In this document: positions 1 to 7,700 of the stretch, piece after piece
How the letters are laid out: the number at the start of each line of letters is the position of its first letter
Position numbering within the stretch: the stretch's first letter is position 1
Source of the DNA: Bacteroides sp. CAG:927
GTDB taxonomy: Bacteria; Bacteroidota; Bacteroidia; Bacteroidales; Muribaculaceae
Reading direction: 5' to 3'
Assembly (NCBI GenBank): GCA_000431155.1
Contig: HF985661.1
Span: forward strand, 82,756 to 101,484
Length of the DNA: 18,729 bases
Notes under the pieces: model-generated
Told to the model about the DNA's origin: nothing
Seen by the model: the letters and a program-made list of their open reading frames with translations, nothing else
The model's database searches: none
Position numbers and translations under genes: made by a program

Positions 1-1598
1 TTCGGGATAGAAGTATGCATACTCCTTGGAGTTGGAGCTGTTGCCGCGTTTCACGATATGGGTGATGTGACCGCTGCCTGCGGGATCAAGGAATGACCAT
101 ACATAACCCCAGTTGTTGCGGGGCCATGAACCGGTGCGGTCCTCGATACCGAAGAAGTTCACTGACTCTTCATCGCTGGCTACAGGGAATGACAGCGGAC
201 GAACCCAGAAGGATACGGAGAACGATTTGCAATCGCCGGTACCGATATTCATATTGTCGATAGGACCACCGAAGAACTTGTAGTCAAGTTTCATGGCGCG
301 TGAACCCTGTCCGTCTGCCTCACGGCCCTTGTAACCGGCCTTGAAGCCCTGACCTACGCCAAAGGTTACACCTTCTTTAGCGGTTTCGCCGTCAATGGTG
401 AGTTCCTGGATTTCGGGAAGACGACCTACGCTGAAGTCTGAAATCTGAGCATAGCAGCTGTAACGGGTCTCCTTGTCTGTACCTTCGTTGGCAACGAGGT
501 CGTATGCACCGATCTCATTGAGCGAGGTAACAAGCTCGCGGCTTGCGCCATCGTTGCTGGCCACCTTGGTGCCGAGATTGTTGTAGAGAGTCAGGGTTCT
601 CATGGCGCGTGAGCCTTGTCCGTCGGCACTGCGACCGGTATAACCGGCTTTGATTGTCTCGCCAACGCCGAAGGTCACATCAGCCGTTTCAGCATTTTCA
701 CCGTTGAAAGTAAGAGTCTCGATCTCGGGCAGACGACCTACGCTGAAGTCTGAAATCTGAGCATAGCAGCTGTAGCGTATCTCTTTGTCTGTGCCTTCGT
801 TGGCAACGAGGTCGTATGCGCCGATCTCATTGAGCGAGGTAACGAGCTCGCGGCTTGCGCCGTTGTTGCTGGCCACCTTGGTACCGAGGTTGTTGTAGAG
901 AGTCAGGGTTGCGTTCTCGTGCATCTCGTCAACGAACCAAATGCGGAACTCCTCACCCGGTTTGATACATGACTTGTCAATTGCTACCTCTTCCGATACC
1001 TCGTGAGCGGGAGCTGTCAGATATTCGCTTGTCCAGCTGATACCGGATTTGCTCTTGTGGTCAAGGCTTACGGCCTGCACACCGAGACGCACGCGGTTGC
1101 TGTGGTTGGGGTTCTTGATCTTGAACATCAGGCCGGCCCATGAGGTGGTTGTACCCATGAACTGAGGCTCTTCGCCCTGTACCTGTGCCCAGAGTTCAAA
1201 GTGTGACACTTTCACATCAGAGTTGTAAACCGGTGTGCCTGCTGCTGCGGTGTTGGGCATTGACCAGTAAAGTTTGGCATCGAAGCCGCTTACTACATTG
1301 CTGAGCACTTTGCCGCGACGAACCACAGGCATGTCAGGTGTATTGTAGGTGCCGCGCTTGATTGACATTTCGCCTATCAGCACTTCCAGATCCTGTGCAT
1401 TGGTAAACTTGAGGCCGAGCATTGCCCACAGACCCTGGCTCAAAGCCGATGAACCGCGAGCTGCCACCTTGAGTTCTGTAACATTCCAGTCATCATAGAA
1501 GAACTTGTCGCTTGTTTTGTGAATCGAAGTGCGGTCAGGAGTTACCTCAGTGGTCTCGCTACCTACCTTTGAATATACAAAGTTGATGTCGCCGTTAC
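1..1598 (-). pseudogene. 5'-truncated third GH85-type gene (accessory domains only), runs off the window
   Basis: This stretch reads open on the minus strand from 1598 to base 1 and aligns with the accessory part of the complete enzyme at 4723-9087, from about its residue 548 onward. It has the end of the jelly-roll domain (FVYSKVGSETTEVTPDRTS), an FnIII-like domain, two successive copies of an Ig-like domain (292-597 and 601-909) and the start of a LamG/ConA-like domain (SFSVSFWVRP, FGIEDRTGSWPRNNWG). It has no catalytic domain and no signal peptide. Its frame closes at a TGA (1609-1611) just past the junction with the second GH85 gene, whose own frame enters this segment shifted and stops at 1563. 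So I see no way for it to be translated except from internal ATGs. It could be a real remnant, the frameshifted tail of the 1563-4532 gene, or an assembly chimera. Confidence 0.7.
292..909 (-). repeat. tandem duplication of an Ig-like domain (about 102 codons per unit)
   Basis: Unit one (601-909) begins TLTLYNNLGTKVASNNGAS and ends ADGQGSRAM. Unit two (292-597) begins TLTLYNNLGTKVASNDGAS and also ends ADGQGSRAM. The first 60 or so residues are nearly identical. The second half has diverged: TLTFNGENAETADVTFG in unit one, ELTIDGETAKEGVTFG with one residue fewer in unit two. Unit one's tail resembles the complete enzyme at 4723-9087, so unit two seems to come from another paralogue. The junction near 599 keeps the reading frame and has one unexplained extra base. 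Confidence 0.85.
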
Positions 1599-4532
1599 GC
1601 GGAACTCTTCACCCGGTTTGATACATGACTTGTCAATTGCCACCTCTTCCGATACCTCGTGTGCGGGAGCGGTAAGGTAATCGCTTGTCCAGCTGATGCC
1701 GGATTTGCTCTTGTGGTCAAGGCTTACGGCCTGCACACCGAGACGCACGCGGTTGCTGTGGTTGGGGTTCTTGATCTTGAACATCAGGCCGGCCCATGAG
1801 GTGGTTGTGCCCATGAACTGAGGCTCTTCGCCCTGCACCTGTGCCCAGAGTTCAAAGTATGATGTGTTGACATCAATGTTGTAAACAGGATCACCGGCTG
1901 CTGCGCTGTTGGGCATTGTCCAGAAAAGCTTGGCATCAAAGCCGCTTACCACATCGCTAAGTATCTTACCGCTGCGTATCTCAGGCATCTGAGGAGTGTT
2001 GCTGGTGCCGCGCTTGATTGACATTTCGCCTATCAGAACTTCCAGATCCTGCGCGTTGGCAAACTTGAGACCGAGAACGGCCCAGTCACCGGAGCTGAGT
2101 GCGGTTGCGCCACGCGGTGCCACCTTGAATTCCACTACATTCCACTCGTCATAGAAGAAATCCTTGCCGATTTTGTGGATTGAGGTACGGGTCGGTGTCA
2201 CTTCTTCTGTCTCGCTACCTACCTTTGAATATACAAAGTTGATGTCGCCGTTACCTTTGAGAATCTTGTAGCGGATAGTGATGATGTCGTTGTTCTTGAC
2301 ACTGAACTGGGTCTTGAACAGGTGCAGGTACTGGGTTTCGCCGTCTGCGGTGCTGCCGCTGATCTTCAGTGAGGAGCCACCGTCCCATGCATCGTCCCAG
2401 CAGAACTCTGCGCTCATGCTGTTGGCGGGAACATCAGCTTCTTCTTTGCCGAGGAACTTGTCAGCCCACCACCAGCGCCATGTCGGGGTGTAGTCCTGCA
2501 TACCGATGTTGTACCACTCATTGTCATACATCACTTTACCTTCCTGACGATAGCAGTTACCGTTACCGAGGCTGAAATAGGTGATGAACGGCTCGTCACT
2601 CAGATCCCATCCGTAAGCTGAACGGGCATTCATCAGACGGGACATACCGTGGAATGTCGGACCGGCACCCTTGGTAACGCCTACTTCCATTCTGTGCAGA
2701 GGATTTCTCTTACCGTTGGTGAACCACTGCTCCAGAACTTCCTGATAGCCCTTCTGCTTGAGCAGGTCGCTACCGCCGGCATTAACACGGGCGGGGAAAA
2801 GCATATTGTTGGAGTGTGCGCCCCACAAACCTATTGAATAGTCCTGAGCCTGACCGCCAACATCGTGCTGCTGCCACTCTGAGGCTGGTCTTGTACCACC
2901 CTGCATGTTCAGACCTAAATACAGGTCGCGAGTGTCACGCTTGGTGGTCTCGAATGCATTGAAGTTGGTCTTGAACAGGTGCAGGTACTGAGTCTGACCG
3001 GCAGTTGTGCTACCGCTGATCTTCAGTGATGAACCGCCGTTCCATGCATCGTCCCAACAGTATTCTGCGTTCATGCTGTTTTCAGGAACGCTCTCGCCTG
3101 TGCCGAGCAACTCGTCTGCCCACCACCAGCGCCATGTCGGGGTGTAGTCCTGCATACCGATGTTGTACCATTCGTTGTCGTATGCCACATCACCGTTCAT
3201 GCGGTAGCAGTTACCGTTACCGAGGCTGAAATAGGTGATGAAAGGCTCGTCTGAAAGCTCCCAGCCGTATGCAGAACGGGCGCTCATGTGACGCGACATA
3301 CCCTGGAAGTTATCATTGGGGCTGAGGGCCTTGGAGGTGGTTATATCCATCTTGGCGGCAGGATTGCGTTTGCCGTTGGTGAACCACTGCTCCAGAACCT
3401 TCTGGTAACCCTGCTGTTTGAGGATATCGCTACCGCCGTTGGTAACACGGGTCGGGAACAGCATATTGTTGGAGTGTGCGCCCCACAGACCTATTGAATA
3501 AGGTACTTCGCTGTGGGTAAGCCATTCATTCTGATAACCTGCGCCACGGTCACTGGACTGACCGCCCTGCATGTTCTGACCGAGGTAGAGGTCCTGAGGT
3601 GAACGGCCGGTTGTGGCTATACCTGTCTTGTCGGTATTGATATTGGCCACTGTGTTCCAGTTGTAGTTAAGGAACATGATGGTGCGGGGCTCTTCTGATG
3701 TACCGAACACACCGTAGAGGTTTGAGCTTAAGCACTCGTAGAACGGGCTGCTGCCGCTGTCACCTGTACCTGCATACCAGGGGTTCTCAAAATTGTCCTG
3801 ATACTGCTTCATGTGCTTAACCAGCTTGCCGTGCATGGCGCTCAGATTAGTCACATACGATGCGCTGCTGTTCCACTCTGAGTTGTAACCCAAACCGTCA
3901 ACGCCATGATAACGGAGGAAATCTCCAAGCTTGGCTACCTCATCGTCTGTGAGATTACCCATAGCTCCGATACACTCCTGCCAGTTTCCGGTAAGCGATG
4001 CATTGGGCACTGATGCCACACCCGACACGAGCACACCGTGCTTGTGAGCTGCATCTGCAAATCCGCCGGGCACCCAGCCGTAAGGCGATGTCCAGTTGCC
4101 GTAGTGGGTAACATAGCTCCACGACGAGAACACTTCCGAGTCAAATACACCGTTGGGCAGTGTACCTGTCTGGAAATAACCGTTGCTGACACCGCAAGGC
4201 ACCCAGAAAAGGAGCTTCTTGTCATTGTTGCCGGTATATTCCGGGAAAATCTGTGTTGCTGTGTTGGTGATAAGAGGACGCAGCTTCACGCGGGAAATGA
4301 AGAACTCCTCATCTTCCCATCCGTCTTTTGCCACACGATTACCTTCGTATGTCTTGGTTATCTCCTGTCCGGGAGTCCAGTTCTTGACATACTTGTCAAG
4401 CGCATTGCTCGCTGGCCATGTCACATAACATTCGCGGGTGTCGGTTTCCGACTCCGGGCCGCGAAGCTGCTGTGCACTTACGCCTGCAGCCATAAGGCTT
4501 GCAGCCGAAAGCAATAGCATTTGTTTTTTCAT
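1563..4532 (-). CDS. GH85-type endo-beta-N-acetylglucosaminidase, mosaic and C-terminally truncated
   Basis: Predicted secreted enzyme that cleaves the chitobiose core of N-glycans (family knowledge). I take the start at 4532, because a signal peptide follows (MKKQMLLLSAASLMAAGVSA, mature end QQLRGPE). Reading from 4649 would add 39 residues lying across the promoter. From the 4532 start the protein is 989 residues. GH85 marks are the DAAHKHGV segment near residue 160, the N-x-E pair N217/E219 in YNSEW (oxazoline-stabilising Asn and acid/base Glu in the family), DLYLGQNMQGG, and QDYTPTWRWWW. The first 525 residues hold one complete catalytic unit. Residues 526-743 then repeat its second half without the N-x-E pair. 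Jelly-roll and FnIII-like domains follow. After PGEEFR the frame is lost at 1598/1599, giving about 11 foreign residues and a stop. The Ig-like, LamG, PKD-like and sorting domains of the complete paralogue are missing. It has its own promoter at 4593-4624. Confidence 0.85.
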   Translation of the reverse strand: MKKQMLLLSAASLMAAGVSAQQLRGPESETDTRECYVTWPASNALDKYVKNWTPGQEITKTYEGNRVAKDGWEDEEFFISRVKLRPLITNTATQIFPEYTGNNDKKLLFWVPCGVSNGYFQTGTLPNGVFDSEVFSSWSYVTHYGNWTSPYGWVPGGFADAAHKHGVLVSGVASVPNASLTGNWQECIGAMGNLTDDEVAKLGDFLRYHGVDGLGYNSEWNSSASYVTNLSAMHGKLVKHMKQYQDNFENPWYAGTGDSGSSPFYECLSSNLYGVFGTSEEPRTIMFLNYNWNTVANINTDKTGIATTGRSPQDLYLGQNMQGGQSSDRGAGYQNEWLTHSEVPYSIGLWGAHSNNMLFPTRVTNGGSDILKQQGYQKVLEQWFTNGKRNPAAKMDITTSKALSPNDNFQGMSRHMSARSAYGWELSDEPFITYFSLGNGNCYRMNGDVAYDNEWYNIGMQDYTPTWRWWWADELLGTGESVPENSMNAEYCWDDAWNGGSSLKISGSTTAGQTQYLHLFKTNFNAFETTKRDTRDLYLGLNMQGGTRPASEWQQHDVGGQAQDYSIGLWGAHSNNMLFPARVNAGGSDLLKQKGYQEVLEQWFTNGKRNPLHRMEVGVTKGAGPTFHGMSRLMNARSAYGWDLSDEPFITYFSLGNGNCYRQEGKVMYDNEWYNIGMQDYTPTWRWWWADKFLGKEEADVPANSMSAEFCWDDAWDGGSSLKISGSTADGETQYLHLFKTQFSVKNNDIITIRYKILKGNGDINFVYSKVGSETEEVTPTRTSIHKIGKDFFYDEWNVVEFKVAPRGATALSSGDWAVLGLKFANAQDLEVLIGEMSIKRGTSNTPQMPEIRSGKILSDVVSGFDAKLFWTMPNSAAAGDPVYNIDVNTSYFELWAQVQGEEPQFMGTTTSWAGLMFKIKNPNHSNRVRLGVQAVSLDHKSKSGISWTSDYLTAPAHEVSEEVAIDKSCIKPGEEFRVTATSTLYIQR
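2304..3617 (-). repeat. duplication of the second half of the GH85 catalytic region (about 218 codons per unit)
   Basis: Unit one (2958-3617) runs from the DLYLGQNMQGG strand to LHLFKTNFN. Unit two (2304-2957) begins AFETTKRDTRDLYLGLN and runs to LHLFKTQF. Both contain SIGLWGAHSNNMLFP, QWFTNGKRNP, FITYFSLGNGNCYR and the aromatic QDYTPTWRWWW. The start of unit two (AFETTKRDTRD) matches the complete enzyme at 4723-9087 and not unit one (TGRSPQD), so the segment came from a paralogue rather than by simple local duplication. About 2 bases are shared at the junction. Confidence 0.88.
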
Positions 4533-4592
4533 GAAATAATAATTATAGGTTATTGAATTGGTAATTAGAAATCCCAGTTGTAGTTTACAACG

Positions 4593-4624
4593 CAAAATTA
4601 CTACTATTATCCTTTTCCCACAAA
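4593..4624 (-). promoter_or_regulatory. Bacteroidetes-type promoter of the second GH85 gene
   Basis: On the minus strand there is TTTG (4621-4624), a 20-base spacer and TAATTTTG (4593-4600), an exact match to the -33/-7 consensus. The start codon at 4532 lies about 55 bases below the expected transcription start. The promoter follows the terminator at 4659-4700, so this gene is probably its own transcription unit. Confidence 0.75.
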
Positions 4625-4658
4625 GTGTCAGGTGGTTAAATAGATTCATAGTTCAGTT

Positions 4659-4700
4659 AAAAAAGCACAAAAGCGGGACGCCCCTGCCGGAGCGCCCCGC
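4659..4700 (-). terminator. rho-independent terminator of the complete GH85 gene
   Basis: On the minus strand, just after the stop at 4723, a 12-bp GC-rich stem (4673-4700, two G-U pairs, loop GGCA) is followed by TTTTGTGC and then a run of Ts. It should end transcription from the upstream gene before the promoter at 4593-4624. Confidence 0.85.
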
Positions 4701-4722
4701 CGTTATCGGATTTTATCTGTTG

Positions 4723-7700
4723 TTATTTGTTCACAACCTTAAGACTGCGCACTTCTTTGCCGTCTTTCTGAATCTGTATCACATATACACCGGCCTGACC
4801 GATGGTGATGTGCATTACCTCGCCGGCATTGATGTTGCGGGCGTCACGGCCCACGAGCATGCCGCTCATGTTGTAAACATTCACCTCATAGTTACCCTCT
4901 TCGGCAAACTTCACAAACAAGGTCTTGTTTATGGTGTATGCCTCGATGCCGTCGGCTGCGTCGGCTGCCACGCCATCAATTGCGGTAAAGTCTATCTCAG
5001 GATAGCTCTTGACGTCCTTACCCCATGAGTTCTCAAGAGTAAGGGTGAGGGTCTTGGTGCCGGGTGCGCCGTAAACCACCGTTGCTTCACCTTCAGTATC
5101 GTTACCGTTGGCATTGCTGATGGTAGCCTGACGGGTGCTCCAGCTCGGTTTGGTCTCTACTTTGAAGCCTGTACCCTTCACATAAGGACATCCTGCATCA
5201 TAAAGCGGTGATACGTTGGTTTGTACTGACTGGCCTTCAAGGGTTGACTTCAAGAGGTCAAATACGCCGAACGGAGCATCCTTGATCTGGCCTTTTGACA
5301 TGAAGCGACCGTTATGTACCACAGTTGCGGCTTTACCGTTGACTAAGCGGGTCTCAGTGATATTGTCTTGAGGTTCGTCCTCAAAATCCCAGTATGCTTT
5401 CACATTTGAGGGCAGGTTCTCTGCATCCAGACCCACCATAGCCTTGGCTATGTCGGTCTCGTCAACTGCACCGTCCCATATTATAACATCATCAAGAGAT
5501 GCATTGGGTGAACCGGGGGCACTGCCGCGGCCGCCGTAGATGTGCATCCACATGCCGTCGCGCATGGTTGAACGGTTCGGACCACGAACAGGAATTCCGT
5601 CTATCACGTTATCCTCGCTCTTGTTGTCGCCGCCCATACCGGTGCGGGTCGGAACCTGATATACACCGTTCAGATAAAGCTTCATCAGCAATGCATTTGA
5701 GGAATCGTAGTCAAATACGATGGTTACGTGTGTCCATGCACCCACAGGTATGGCGGTGGTGGAAGCATAGTCATACTGGTACTCTGCTGTATTTGCGCTG
5801 TTACCGCGTTTGGTGAAGGCTGAAACTGAACCGTCGCTGTTCACTTCTGACCAGAAGAAGCCCCAGTTGTTTTCAGGCCATGTACCTGTGCGGTCTTCAA
5901 TACCGAACATATTGAGCTGACCGGTTGCAGGATAGAAGGTCGGGCGTACCCAGTATGATACTGAGAATGATTTGTTTTCACCAAGTTTCAGTTCCTTGAC
6001 AGGACAACCGAACACTTTGTAATCGTTGGCGATTGCGCGTGAACCGGAACCGTCAGCGCTGCGACCGGTGTAACCGGCTTTGAACTCTGTGCCAACGCCA
6101 AAGGTTACATCGGCTGTTTCAGCATTTTCACCGTTGAAGGTAAGAGTCTCGATTTCAGGCAGACGACCTACGCTGAAGTCTGATACCTGAGCATAGCAGC
6201 TGTAGCGGGTCTCGGTTGCTGCACCTTCGTTGGCTACGAGGTCGTATGCACCTACTTCATTAAGAGTAGCCACAAGTTCGCGGCTTGCGCCATTGTTGCT
6301 GGCCACCTTGGTGCCGAGATTGTTGTAGAGAGTCAGGGTTGCGTTCTCGTGAAGCTCGTCAACGAACCAAATGCGGAATTCTTCGCCCGGTTTGATACAG
6401 GTCTTGTCAATTGCCACCTCTTCCGATACCTCGTGAGCGGGAGCGGTAAGATAATCGCTTGTCCAGCTGATGCCGGATTTGCTCTTGTGGTCAAGGCTTA
6501 CGGCCTGCACACCGAGGCGCACGCGGTTGCCATGCTTGGGATTCTTGATCTTGAACATCAGGCCGGCCCATGAGGTGGTTGCACCCATGAACTGAGGCTC
6601 GTCACCCTGTACCTGTGCCCAGAGTTCATAATAAGATGTGTTTACATCGGTGTTGTAAACAGGATCACCGGCTGCTGCACTGTTGGGCATTGACCAGATG
6701 AGCTTGGCGTCAAAGCCGCTTACCACATCGCTAAGTATCTTGGCGGTGCGTATCTCAGGCATCTGAGGAGTGTTGCTGGTGCCGCGCTTGATAATGCGGA
6801 ATTCTTCGCCCGGTTTGATACAGGTCTTGTCAATTGCCACCTCTTCCGATACCTCGTGAGCGGGAGCGGTAAGATAATCGCTTGTCCAGCTGATGCCGGA
6901 TTTGCTCTTGTGGTCAAGGCTTACGGCCTGCACACCGAGGCGCACGCGGTTGCCATGCTTGGGATTCTTGATCTTGAACATCAGGCCGGCCCATGAGGTG
7001 GTTGCACCCATGAACTGAGGCTCGTCACCCTGTACCTGTGCCCAGAGTTCATAATAAGATGTGTTTACATCGGTGTTGTAAACAGGATCACCGGCTGCTG
7101 CACTGTTGGGCATTGACCAGATGAGCTTGGCGTCAAAGCCGCTTACCACATCGCTAAGTATCTTGGCGGTGCGTATCTCAGGCATCTGAGGAGTGTTGCT
7201 GGTGCCGCGCTTGATTGACATTTCGCCTATCAGCACTTCCAGATTCTGCGCGTTAGCAAACTTGAGACCGAGAAGTGCCCAGTCACCGGCGCTCAGGGCT
7301 GCTGAGCCACGTGATGCCACCTTGAACTCTACTACATTCCATTCGTCATAGAAGAAATCCTTGCCGACTTTATGGATTGAGGTACGGTCCGGTGTAACCT
7401 CTGTGGTCTCGCTACCTACCTTTGAATATACAAAGTTGATGTCGCCGTTACCTTTGAGAATCTTGTAGCGGATAGTGATGATATCGTTGTTCTTTACATT
7501 GAACTGGGTCTTGAACAGGTGCAGGTACTGGGTTTCACCGGCTGCGGTGCTACCGCTGATCTTCAGTGAGGAGCCGCCGTTCCATGCATCGTCCCAGCTG
7601 AACTCTGCGCTCATGCTGTTGGCGGGAATATCAGCCTCATCTTTGCCAAGCATTTTGGTTGACCACCACCAGCGCCATGTCGGAGTGTAGTCCTGCATGC

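Noticed and set aside
4533..4649. 39-codon N-terminal extension of the second GH85 gene
   Set aside because: It runs through the promoter at 4593-4624 and would bury the signal peptide that starts at the internal ATG (4532).
4558..5028. 156-codon plus-strand frame over the GH85 gene end and intergenic region
   Set aside because: It crosses the terminator and the coding end on the opposite strand, and has no family features.
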